Of a stretch of DNA of 64,000 bases, positions 1 to 49,338 are shown in pieces; within the stretch, counting starts at the first letter, position 1; every line of letters begins with the position of its first letter. The notes under the pieces are model-generated. The model was not told the origin of the DNA, did no database searches, and was given only the letters and a program-made list of their open reading frames with translations. The stretch is from Macquaria australasica (taxonomy: Eukaryota; Chordata; Actinopteri; Centrarchiformes; Percichthyidae): the NCBI GenBank assembly GCA_005408345.1, contig SEMN01000349.1, forward strand, positions 472,809-536,808, given 5' to 3'. The position numbers and the translations under genes were made by a program.

Positions 1-3000
1 GCCCCTCCTTTGTCTCCCTGTCTATGTGATGGGAAGATAATTTTTTCCCCCTCTCACTCTAAGTTGTGATGCTTTTCATTTGGTGGAGTTGAAATCTAAT
101 TCTGTCAGATGGCTTTGATTCCTCTGTGAGCAAGAGGAGAGTGTGACTAAGCTGTGGTGGCTTTAATAAAAATAATTCCTTCTTTATGAAGAAGTGGTGT
201 GATGGAGGCCGTCCACTGTCTCTGCATTAGGGAAATTAACATCCAGAGCCATTATTCAGACCACTCCATTAACAGCATGAATCTGACAGCTGCAGAGTGC
301 CGAAAATATTGGTTGTATTAAAAACCTGTCGGATCGTAAATTAAACTGCAAAACAAACACATAATTGATAACATAGGATAGAAAAATAAGACCTCAGGCT
401 TTCATTATTGCCAATCTGTGCCTTCATACAGTAGTACGGAATTATGAAATGGAGCAAAGTTAATGTGATTGGTGGTAGATGTCGCTGTAGAAAAGTCCTC
501 CTACATGTGTTTAGACTGCATCTGTCATGCATCACTACTGTATTGAAGCCTATTAAACAAGGCAAGGAAAAAAATAGATGAAATGTTGGGATTGACTCAT
601 GACTCAAAATTATGACATACTGATTCAAAATTATGAGATAATAAGTAAGTCAAAATTAATTTAACTTTTTTTTTTAACTTATTCGATTTAATGATTATTA
701 TTATTAGTTTAGTATTGATCTATGTGGTGAAGTTTACACCACATAGATCACAATTACAGCATGTACTGTAATTGTCAAGATGTATAATCAGAAGAAGTGT
801 AATTTATAGGGCATCCACCATAGTGCCAAAAGTAGTTCCCGCTAGCTTATATTATAGCAATATAATATAGGAAGTTCTGCCAAATTGCTATGCGCTCTAG
901 AGCCGGGTTAGCCAGAAAGCTACTCCAATGTGGAGAAGTGTGGCAGGTGCGGTTGAAGGTGCCCACAATAGTGATCTGCCAGAGAGTTTGGACGAACATG
1001 AATGGATGCATGAATGGAAGATGCCCAACTCCTGGCTTGATATTAAGAGAGCAGATCTTGGATGTTTTGTGTACAGAGAAGCTTAAAGGTTGTTACTTGC
1101 TGAACAGAAAAGAGACATATACTTTGTCAAAGACTGAAAAAAATGTAAGAAACTGATGGATGATAAGCAGAGATGTAAAATCAACAGGATTTGTAGTCAG
1201 GCAAAACCTGTGCAACCTATGGAAAACCTTCCACCTCTCTCTCCGCTGCCTTGTATCACTTTGCTAAGCCCCTCCCACCAAACCCACAACTTTGTCTTCT
1301 CAAAGATGCCCAATCAGAGTAGAGCGCCCCAGGCTCAGAGGCAGCTGCTACGTCGTCCATCAGCGGGATGAGAGGCTAGTACACCACACACACCACTGTG
1401 TTATTCCCCACTGTTTGTCATCATGCCTCTTTGCAACTCGTTGATATGAGCGCCATGGCATCGAACATAATGAGCCCGATGCTCTGTGTGGAGACAGGGC
1501 GTGTTCATACACGCGCATCTGCGTTTGTAGAACAGCCAATAGGAACACGCCCTCTCTCTGAAATGACCTGTGATTGGCCAAAGTCTCCCGTCACGGGCTA
1601 GATTTTCTGAAGCCTGAAAACAGAGGCAAGAAGAGGCGCAGAAGCAGAAGTTTTCTCTCAGACCACTTGAATTACAATATGCCGAACGGTTATTGTGGAA
1701 TTCTTTCCCAATGACGCCAAAAAAATACTTCCTACCCCACCTTTAAAGCACTAGTAAAACCATCAGTTTGGTTTTGTCTGGTCTCCTCTTACAAACTTGT
1801 ATCCAGTTTGTTTGTGGTATCTCATGCGGACGCCCCCTGACCCCCCACCCTCCTCCCATACCATCTAATTGAGGCATTGTGTTTCCAGCGAGCGCAGATA
1901 GCTCTTCTGTCTGTGTCTTAAGACAGTAAAATACACTTAACCTTCAGATGGACTCGGGCCGGTTGGAAGGACAGCCACCATTTCAGGACTCAAATCTTTT
2001 TTCTCTATCAACTTAATTGTGTTTTTCAATTATTTCCCCCGATTTTCTGTCTCCTGACATTCGCTGTAAAGACATTGTTACCCCAATCCTCCTACAGCAC
2101 CAGCACTCCTTTGTTTTATGGAACTTTTTCTTGATCCAGAGAAATGTAAAGCCTTGAGTCTGCCTTCAGAGTTAAATTTCTGTTTGTCTGCTTGTTGTTG
2201 TGTTATTGTATATTCCTATTTTTTTTACCTTTTTGACTAAATCTTTTCTCTCACAGTATTTTTACTGTATGCCGTTCACTTTTACTTCCTCCCTCCTTCA
2301 TTCTCACATCAGTTTCCTGCTGGTATTGATTCCCTCCCTCAGTCCCCGGTGATCAGGTTTTACCGGTCTCTCATTGATTACCAATGGAGGCAGAGTCGAG
2401 GTGCATCATGGGAAGATGGTGGGGCTGCATCTCGAGAGGGGATGGTTGGGAAGGTTGTTGGTTGGATTTCCTCAGCAGGGTTACTAAAAAACAAGATACA
2501 AAAACATAAATATATACTCTTTTTTTTGTAGCTCTTTCTCTCTTTATGTACATATTATATATGCCCATATTTCAGTTAGGGCTGGGCGGTAATTCATTGT
2601 ATTATATAATACAATTACCATTATAATTGATATTTACAGTAATTGATAATTATTGCTTATTAGATTTCAGTAGAATTGTATTGTGTTGTTATCACAATTA
2701 GAATTAAAATGAGAATATTTTGTGTATGGACTTTCTCATATTTTGCCAAATCCTGTTATGTGTTGTAATACAAATTTCAGCAGCATCACCTAACACTAAA
2801 TAGAGCATGATGATAATAATAAACTAAATGATGGAGACACTGTGTCACCAATTTGTTTCACGCATTTCTCAGTACTGAGTTCACTTTTTTGAAAAACTCT
2901 TCACACAGTCAACACAGGAGCAGTCAAAAGGACTAAAACTTTTCATTGCTTTGACACAAAGTACATTCGGTGACCACATCTTTCACAATTCATAAATTGT

Positions 3001-3475
3001 TTTCTCACTCAAACTCAACCACCAGAAAAACTGTGTGGATTTATAGCCTATTTCATGCACGTTACTATTTTAAAAACTGTTGAATTTAACTTCAAAAACT
3101 AGCAATACAAACTTTAATTGGAAGACAAAAATTAACAACCACAGCTGATTGGCATTTTAACTGAAAACCCAAGTGTATTAGGAGAGAGGACATAAGGTGT
3201 GATGTAGATGAGAACTTGTGGTTAAATGCTGAAGACGGGGTTGATGAGTGTTGCTGTATATCCATCAGTGGACAGAGCGGTGACTTCAGTATAAATAAAG
3301 TTTAAATTCAGTCACAATGCGGATAAAGTATAAAAGAAATCTGAAAACATTTCTGTATTTGTATGAAAGACAAAACACTTATTTGTTTAAATTGTCACAA
3401 TTAAATTCTGAGGATAATCTGGATGACAGCAGGTTGTTTTGAATTTGAAGTTAATTGGTAGGGAGCTGACCCCAA
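1..3475. other. wdr7 upstream intron, mostly unique AT-rich sequence
   Basis: No exon of wdr7 or another gene was recognised. Positions 100-300 are mixed-composition sequence without low complexity. Two back-to-back perfect hairpins occupy 717-775 (separate entry). Positions about 1390-1750 contain a GC-richer stretch ending in a poly-A-like run and TTCCTACCCCACCTTTAA; it resembles interspersed repeats I recall from fish but its ends were not found. The open frames here are short and unconserved in appearance. Confidence 0.5.
717..775. repeat. Two adjacent perfect hairpins
   Basis: Hairpin 1 pairs GATCTATGTGGTG (717-729) with its exact complement at 737-749 over a 7-base loop. Hairpin 2 pairs ACAATTACAG (750-759) with CTGTAATTGT (766-775) over a 6-base loop. 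The two stems abut with no spacer. A weaker AT hairpin (TATATTAT/ATAATATA) follows near 848-870. Function unknown; the stems are too short for a typical microRNA precursor. Confidence 0.7.
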
Positions 3476-3532
3476 TGTGTGTGTGTGTGTGCGCGTGTGC
3501 ACTGCTATATTGATTAGTGTTCTTCAAACGAA

Positions 3533-3960
3533 GAAATCAGCTCTGCTCTTCTTTCTCTTTCTTTCTCTTTTTTCTTTCCTTTGTTTCACTTTTTTCTCCT
3601 TTACCTCGTCCTCCTTTTGGGCCCTTTTTCCACCCTCTCTTTTGCTTCATCCTAATCTCCTTCTCTTCTTTTTTCTTCTTTAGTCTCTCCGTCATCCCTC
3701 TATTTTGCCTTTCCCTCTTCTTTACTTTTCTTAGTTTCTTTTCCTTTCATCCTGCTGTCTCGGCTTTTCTCTCATTCTCCCATTTTACCGTTTGTCCGTT
3801 CTTCCCTTTTCCCTTTTCTCTCATTGTTTCCTTCTTTACCCCTTCCTTCATTTGCACCTGCCTTCAATTTTTCTTGTCTGTGTTTTCTCCTCTTTCTCAT
3901 ACATCCTTCCTTTTATTTTCATTAATTATTTCATTTCATCCTTTCCCTCCCTCTCACACA
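3533..3960 (+). repeat. Long polypyrimidine tract
   Basis: Roughly 430 bp is almost entirely C and T on the + strand, with few purines. It makes long open frames rich in Phe, Leu and Ser that are artefacts. It lies deep in the upstream intron, not next to a recognised exon. Similar shorter tracts occur at 31364-31449 and 61915-62055. Confidence 0.85.
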
Positions 3961-4104
3961 ATCACTCCTTGTTCTCCAGTCAAAAATATGTAAATTATTT
4001 GATTTAAAAACAAAAATTATCTCAAAGCTTAAAGCAAACATTAAAATATAAAAATATAAAATGTTTATACAATAAAAAATAGATTGCATTAATGAATATT
4101 TCAG

Positions 4105-4184
<80 letters not shown>

Positions 4185-4240
4185 GTATACACATATGTGT
4201 GTGTGTGTGTGTGTGTATGTATATATGTATAGATAGATGT
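4105..4240. repeat. Compound (TA)n/(TG)n microsatellite
   Basis: Alternating blocks of (AT)n, (GT)n, (AT)n, a short TATACACATATG palindrome and again (GT)n occupy about 135 bp. Purine-pyrimidine alternation is nearly continuous, which suits cruciform or Z-DNA formation. The overlapping open frames on both strands are low-complexity artefacts. Confidence 0.9.
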
Positions 4241-6500
4241 TTTTTTTTAGTTCTTACTGTTTTTCTTTTGCTCAGTAACATTTCAGTTCTTTCTTTTTTA
4301 TGACACGTCCATATTTTTACACTGATTACATGAACTCCACAGGTTGTTGCATTACACCATCCTGCCCTCTTTTAATAGATTCCTTCCTTTATGGATAATG
4401 TCATTCCAGCTAGAAAGCCTTTTCATCCCAATCCATCCATAGTTTTTTATAAAGATTTAGCCGAGCTGAGGCAAGCATAGAGGGGAGCTCGTCCGTCCCC
4501 CTCTTTAGTTTATTGGGTTATGTTTGGGAGCAGGTTGGCCAACAAATAGGATTTAGATACAATGTCATTATAATAGATCTGCTGGTTGTGAAGGAAGCAG
4601 ATCGATAGGCTTTAAAAATCAATCAGTCCATCCACACAGGCCGAGAGGCAGCAGGTACACAGACAGGAAGTGATGCTACCTGACGATTGTCTGCAGAAAA
4701 CCTCTCATCTCACAAATGATGAAAGTTCAGGGCATCTGTCTTTAAAATGTCTTAGATTATTTCTTATGGCTGCACCGCTGAGTCAAATGAAGAGTCGTTA
4801 TTATCCATGCATCATTTAGTCTGTCTTACTTGGTACCCTTGGAAACTCTGGAAATATTTTAAACACATCACTAGGACTAGAAACCTCTGTTGAGCAGAGA
4901 CGTAAAGTTTCTAGTTTTCTGTCTCTGCTCGCTTTTAGTTTATAACACCTGTGACCAGCAGACAGGTTTTGTCATCTTTGTTACTTTATTTAGTTTGTAA
5001 AGGAAAATTCTGATATTTTTCAACCTGGGTCTTATTCTTGTAATTTTATCCATACTATTTTGACTATGTCAATAGAGGTAAACATAGATAATTCCTAAAT
5101 GTCCTGAAAAGCTTTGTTTGCATTATAGGGGTTGTACTCGTTTGCATGACCCATAATCATAATGGCCACAGTGATGAGAATAAAACTCAGGTGAACAAAT
5201 TTGGTCGAGGAAGTAGGGGACACAATGAAGTCAGGTTCTTTAACGAAAAAAAGAAATGAAAAACCCTAAAACTAAACTAACAAATAAACTTAACTTTAAA
5301 AAAAAAAAATCATATTATACAGACACATTGTCACCCTAAATCAAGCTGAGTTTTCCCAGAAAACATGCAAAGGAGGTTTTTTCAGCCCCGAATAGTTTCT
5401 TCAGATCTTCCTCTCAGACTGCACACAGCTTCAAAAACCTCCACCAATGAGAAGGTTAAGGCAGCCTGTACATATGCTCATGAATCTTATTTTTGTGAGT
5501 GCATGGTAATAATTGAAGGCAACCCAGATGTATGCATCAGTGTTTTGACGTTTGCAGCATTGCCTAGAGTTACAATTACAGTATTATTTAGCTCAACAGT
5601 CTGAATTTGACGCTGGATTTGGAGATATTATGTTGATGATATGGCCTCAAGCGCAGCAAGGGGTGCCCATCCAATGAGGTGTCAGGTGTGACTGAACCGT
5701 CCTTTTACTGTTTGACTGCGGGTAGTGAACACACCAATGCATATACACATTCACACCACACATTGTACACTCGTTCTCCACTCATCCATCCTTTCTAACA
5801 GTTTAGAGGGCACTACCAACGGTGCTCACTTAAATTGTGTTTCCCACCCCTGTCTCCTAAAAACTAGGTTTATATACTACTAAACGTCTTGATTTTGTCT
5901 CTGAAACCTGCACATACCTCTTCCTTCTGTCTGAATCAGTCTCTCTCCACCTCGCTTTACTTTCTCTTTCTCTCTGTAAATCTCAACTTTTTAGTGATTC
6001 TGGTTGGGAGTCCATCTCTAATTCTGTTATCTACTGGCCCAGTCTGGCCCAGGGGTGGATGCCATCTATAATCCATTTATCAGAGCCGGCCGCTGGGCCT
6101 TCTTCCAAATGACAGCTGGACTTTAGCAATCTCATTATAAAAAGCACCAGGATATAGTATGGAAATATGGGGGGATGGGCTCCTGAGGTCCGAAAAATGG
6201 TCTGAGAAACAAACACAGTGGACAAAATATTACAACAGAATGTATATACTGTATATGTATAGATGATATATTTCAGTAACTTTCTTTCTCATCTCTTCTG
6301 GAATTTCTTTTGATCGTGGCATACTGTGCTGCTTGTTGAGACCTTTTAGCCAGCTTTACATTGCTGGAAAGATTCTATTTAAGTGATGTTTAGATTCAAC
6401 AGGGCTGGCAGTAATCAAGCCTGATTGTGTCTAGTCTAACTGAACCCAAGTATCAAATACTTTTTCATGGCACTATATGTATATGTGCATATGTATATAT
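4241..6500. other. wdr7 upstream intron, no gene seen
   Basis: This is mostly unique-looking sequence. Positions 4430-4660 and 6010-6170 have balanced composition without repeats and are candidates for conserved non-coding sequence, judged by eye only. An A-rich run sits near 5299-5310. No exon, RNA gene or transposon was recognised. Confidence 0.4.
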
Positions 6501-6635
6501 ACAGTCGTGAAAATGATAGGACACCCCATAAAAAACCTTTGTCTTTTTCAGCATATTTAAACATATGGACATTTGATCGTCATTTTAACAATATTGAGAG
6601 ATGGTGGTAATATAACTAAACAAAACTGAAAAAAA

Positions 6636-6912
6636 TCCCAGAATGCAAAGCACACCTGACGACAGGAGCCGTTTAGCTCAAACTTGCGGAGTATACCGCG
6701 TAGTTGAGTCGGACTGAGGTCGGATCACGTTCCCACCACAAACGAACCAGACCGAGACCACCTCCTCTAAAGGGTGTCGGTACGGTTGTTTTGGTCCATA
6801 CCCGAGTGCAATTACTGTGTTCACACCTGCCCATACCAACCGCACTAACCGGGCAAAGGCACCAGGGTTCGTTTGAACTGATCCAAATAAGTTAGGTGTG
6901 AAAACGCCCTAA
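6636..6912. mobile_element. Nested insertion inside the Tc1-like element
   Basis: GC-richer sequence of about 277 bp interrupts the AT-rich 5' region of the Tc1-like element, between the terminal repeat and the start of the transposase. It starts near TCCCAGAATGC and ends in GTGTGAAAACGCCCT. Its reverse complement starts AGGGCGTTTTCACAC, which I recall as an end motif of non-autonomous fish DNA transposons. No matching opposite terminal repeat was found, so it may be truncated. Boundaries are approximate. Confidence 0.55.
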
Positions 6913-6969
6913 AAAGATCTCCATACAATTAGAAATCAGCCATTCCACACATAATTTACAAGTGCCAAC

Positions 6970-7804
6970 ATGGCCAGATCAGGCCGTCCTATCAAGTTCA
7001 GCCCAAGAGCTTGACTGTAAGAAGTCTCCAACAATCCTAAAATGTCATCACAGGACCTACAGGTAGCTCTTGTCACAGTTGATGTCAAAGTACAAGCTCA
7101 TGCTTCTACCATCAGAAAGAGACTGCACAAGTTTGATTTTCATGGGAGGTGTGCAAGGACAAGGGCAAGACTAAAGTTTGCCAGAAAACACCTAGACAAA
7201 GACCCGGACTTCTGGAACAATATGCTTTGGACAGATCAATCCAAAGTTGAATTATTTGGGCACAGTAACAGAAGACATGTTTGGCGCACACCAAAGACAG
7301 CTTTTCAGCACAAGAACCTCATACCAACTGAGAAGCATGGGGGTAGAAATGTCATGCTTTGCTTTGCTGCTGCAAGGCCTGGCCATCTCACCATCATAGA
7401 ATCCACTATGAATTCTTTATAGTGTCAGAGGGGGCTTGGACAATGTGAGACCATCTGTCCAAAAATTTAAGCTGAAGAGGATGTGGACCATGCAACATGA
7501 CAATGACCCAAAACATTCCAGTAAATCCACCAGGGAATGGCTCAAAAGAAAGAAATGCAGAGTTATGGAATGGCCAAGTCAAAGCCCGGATCTTAATCCT
7601 ATTGAGATGCTGTGAGGTGATATGAAACTGGCTGTGCATGCAAGAAACCCCTCAAACATCACACGGCTGCAAGTTTTCAAATTCTGCATGAGGGAGTGGG
7701 AAAAACTTTCTCCCAGTCGATGTCAGAGACTGGTAGACAGTAATAGGAAATGTCTAACTGAGGTTATTTCAGCCAAAGTGGGCAATAGCAATACCAGCTA
7801 TTAG
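6970..7804 (+). pseudogene. Tc1-like transposase remnant
   Basis: The transposase frame begins at ATG 6970 with MARSGRPIKFSPRA, then meets stops at 7012 and 7018. A long segment (7042-7422) carries the C-terminal half of the HTH region and the first catalytic Asp in WTDQSKVELFG. After a stop at 7420 and a frame change, the second Asp (HDNDPKHSS) and the SPDLNPIE catalytic Glu block are readable in another frame. A Trp-to-stop change follows directly after EML. The remnant ends at TAG 7802-7804. Several stops and a frameshift make it inactive. The DD34E order matches the Tc1 branch. Confidence 0.9.
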
Positions 7805-8749
7805 GGCATAGGGTGTCCTAACTTTTTCTTCAGTAGGAATTGGCATCTTTGTTCATTTTCTGTTACATAAATGATAACAAAGTTAAATTTTCATTAGTTT
7901 TGGTTCAGTTACATCATCTTTATCTATATTGTTTTAAAGATCAAAAATTGATATGTCCATATTTCATTAAAAAAAACTAAATATTTCATGGGATGTCCTA
8001 ATTTTTTCACGATTGTATGTGTGTATGCAGTGCACTCCCTGAGTAGCCTAAGTATCAAAGAAACTTTTGCTCACCCCTCTTTCTAAGAGTCCGTTCTGCC
8101 GTGACATCAGTTCATAAGGAATGACATACACGTGGTGTAAAGATGTTAACTTTACGTTCCATCTTAAGTCTGTGTTGTAACTAATTTGTATGATGCAACC
8201 TGTTTTTACTAAGGCCCCATTTACACCTCTCATTTCAAGTGTCTCGACAATCAAATCCAGATGTGATGTAATACACTTGTGTTTACACTTATAGTATGTG
8301 TCTTGATTGGCCAATCTGATTTTAATCCATCTTGGTGTCCAGGGGTTTCATGTCGATCAAGGTCATACCTTCTCCACTGGTAGTCATGTGCCTGAAGTTA
8401 CTGTTATCACGGTCTCCTTTTTATCCGGGGTCGTCATTCTTTAGTTTTCAATAATCACTTACCTCATTGAGGATCATGTGACCTGTGAAACACCATGAAG
8501 ATCAACGGGAAGTAGACACAGCAGTGACTCTCTCTCTTTCTCTGTTCTTCACACCCAATGTGCTCACTCACCCCTCACTCCTCACAGACTGTGTATGTGT
8601 GTGTGTGTGGTGAGTGAGTGCTTGTTCCCCTGCAATACAAATCCATAATAATGCTTTGCTTGCTCATCCAGAGAGAGAGAAAATAAGAAATAGAAATCAG
8701 AGGGTGGAGGCGATGGGAAGGGGGGTGTGTGTGTATGTGCACGGATGTT

Positions 8750-8758
<9 letters not shown>

Positions 8759-8802
<44 letters not shown>
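8759..8802. repeat. (CA)n microsatellite
   Basis: About 22 uninterrupted CA units, preceded by imperfect CATACACATA units. Confidence 0.95.
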
Positions 8803-8806
<4 letters not shown>

Positions 8807-9022
8807 GTTTTTATGTAGTCCTTGTTGGGCCTTTGATCCAAGGTGTGTAAGGAGCTCTCATCTCCTACTGTGATACTCACACACACACACATACACTTAT
8901 TGGTCACACACAGTCTTATATTCCTCTCAGGGCTGCAGCAGTTCCCCACTGTGTAGACCCTGTGACACGCACACACACAAAAGAGGTTATTTTGGGGTCG
9001 TCTTGGTGAACACAATGGACGG

Positions 9023-9067
9023 ACACGCCCACACCCACACCCACACCCAAGCACACCCAAGCACACC

Positions 9068-9122
<55 letters not shown>
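9023..9122. repeat. CACACCC minisatellite grading into (CA)n
   Basis: Short units of the type CACACCC and CACACCCAAG run from 9023 to about 9070 and pass into about 26 CA units. This looks like one expanded locus with an interrupted proximal part. Confidence 0.9.
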
Positions 9123-9124
<2 letters not shown>

Positions 9125-9246
9125 CAAAAGGGTTTCCAGTTGCACGTGTCCAAAATCCTTCCAGAGGTCTGTGAACATGACCGTCTGTATGTGAGTGTGT
9201 TTGCACTGTGACTAAAGGCTTTCAGCGGGACAATAAGACGTGTGCC

Positions 9247-9271
9247 TGTGTGTGTGTGTGTGTGTGTGTGT
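9247..9271. repeat. (TG)n microsatellite
   Basis: About 12 TG units, opposite in strand sense to the CA tracts at 8759 and 9071. Confidence 0.9.
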
Positions 9272-10216
9272 AAGTAATGGTTAATACCAGGACAATAGAA
9301 GTGTGCCTGCTCAGTTGTTATCGGCTCAGTGGAGACTCACAGGCCTGCTGTTTTTTTTAACCACCTTTCACCATGAAAAGGAAGAAAAAGAAAGAAATGA
9401 AAACGAAAGAAAATGACAGCTTTTTGTATCGAGTCCCTTCTTATCCAGAGGTGGTTGTGGGAAATGATAATTTGTTTGATCTGTTTTTATTTAACACAAA
9501 TATATTAATAGGTTTGGAATTTATTATCATTTTTCTTAGTATATTTAGACCTCCCTACATGCTGATTGAAATAAAATACAAAAGTATAATTCTCAAATAC
9601 ATACAATAATTGAATAAGGGTATAGTAGATAGGCGATAAAAGCCAGAAAAGATTCAGAATCCCTGTTATAAACTGTCATGTACTGTATTGTACTGTAGTA
9701 TACTATACTGTATTATGCTCCACTGTATTGTTGGGGTTGGATATGTTTGGGTCATGGTGGTTAATGCCAGAGGGACCCTGTGTCAAAATGTAATTTTTAA
9801 GACCGTATTATTTTAGTATATATTGTCCTCACATGGTGCATATTTCTAAATAAGTTTGTGGGGGTGCATCAGCTGGGTCAAAATTTATGACTTAGGTCTC
9901 ACTATGGCACTGTTATGTGGGATGTTGAGCGTGAAAATTCTTTGTTATCCTTGGTAATAGTAGTTAGATCTTGAGTTAAGATTATTTGGTCAAACTAAAA
10001 TTATTTAATTTCAGTTTTCTGTAATGAAAAACAAATTATTCCAAGTATGAAATGCACGAGAATGTTTAATCATTAAGCCTGAAAGTTCATTTTTACTTTG
10101 GGAACAGTAGTGTGACAAAATAATACTCAAGGTCCACCTACTAGCTTTTTCCAGAGCTTTCATCGCCTCTGAGTCTTCACCTGTGAATGGAGTTTGCTCA
10201 GTTGACATGGAGCTGT

Positions 10217-10437
10217 CAATTCAATTCAATTCAGTTTCATTTATATAGCGCCAAATCATAACAAAGTTATCTCAGGGCACTTTTTCATATAGAGCAGGTC
10301 TAGACTGTCTCTTTATATTTACAGAGACCCAACAATTCCCACCATGAGCAGCACTAGGTGACAGTGGCAAGGAAAAACTCCCTTTTAACAGACAGAAACC
10401 TCAAGCAGAACCAGAACCAGAACCAGGCTCTGGGTGG
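10217..10437 (+). repeat. Short interspersed repeat, copy 1
   Basis: It begins with (AATTC)n units, then TTTATATAGCGCCAAATCAT, AGAGCAGGTCTAGACTGTCT and a GGCAAGGAAAAACTCCCTTT segment, and ends in CAGAACCAGAACC units. Two further copies lie at 52963-53125 and, inverted and truncated, at 47519-47602. I recall this as a very abundant interspersed sequence of fish genomes, but cannot name its family. It ends about 165 bp before the first recognised wdr7 exon. Confidence 0.85.
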
Positions 10438-10602
10438 GTGGTCATCTGCCTCGACCAACATCATGTGACTTAAGTATAGAACTAAATAACGAAATAACTT
10501 AGTATGGAACTTCCCGTCTTAAGACCAGGATGAACACTGCTAAATCAACAGGAGCCACCACAAGACACTTCATTTTCATTTCTCTTTCTGTCTCTTTACC
10601 AG

Positions 10603-49338
<38,736 letters not shown>

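Larger units (their letters stand above)
6502..8015 (+). mobile_element. Tc1-like DNA transposon, decayed, with nested insertion
   Basis: The left end CAGTCGTGAAAATGATAGGA and the right end pair as imperfect inverted repeats (about 22 of 26 bases in the outermost part). Similarity continues at lower level for about 120 bp. TA dinucleotides flank both ends (6500-6501 and 8016-8017), the Tc1/mariner target site. The element is 1514 bp, including an insertion of about 275 bp near 6636-6912. It encodes a broken transposase (6970-7804). It lies in the intron upstream of the first recognised wdr7 exon, in sense orientation. Confidence 0.9.
8016..10216. other. wdr7 upstream intron with CA/TG microsatellite cluster
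   Basis: The region holds (CA)n at 8759-8802, a CACACCC minisatellite grading into (CA)n at 9023-9122, and (TG)n at 9247-9271, plus shorter TG runs near 8590 and 8730. The rest is AT-rich unique sequence. Long apparent frames here are repeat translations. No exon seen. Confidence 0.6.

Noticed and set aside
3477..4007. Phe/Leu/Ser-rich frames of up to 158 codons
   Set aside because: They come from the polypyrimidine tract and would look like membrane proteins in any frame.
8575..9206. Long open frames on both strands rich in Cys-Val or Thr-His
   Set aside because: They are translations of (CA)n/(TG)n repeats with no start context or family resemblance.
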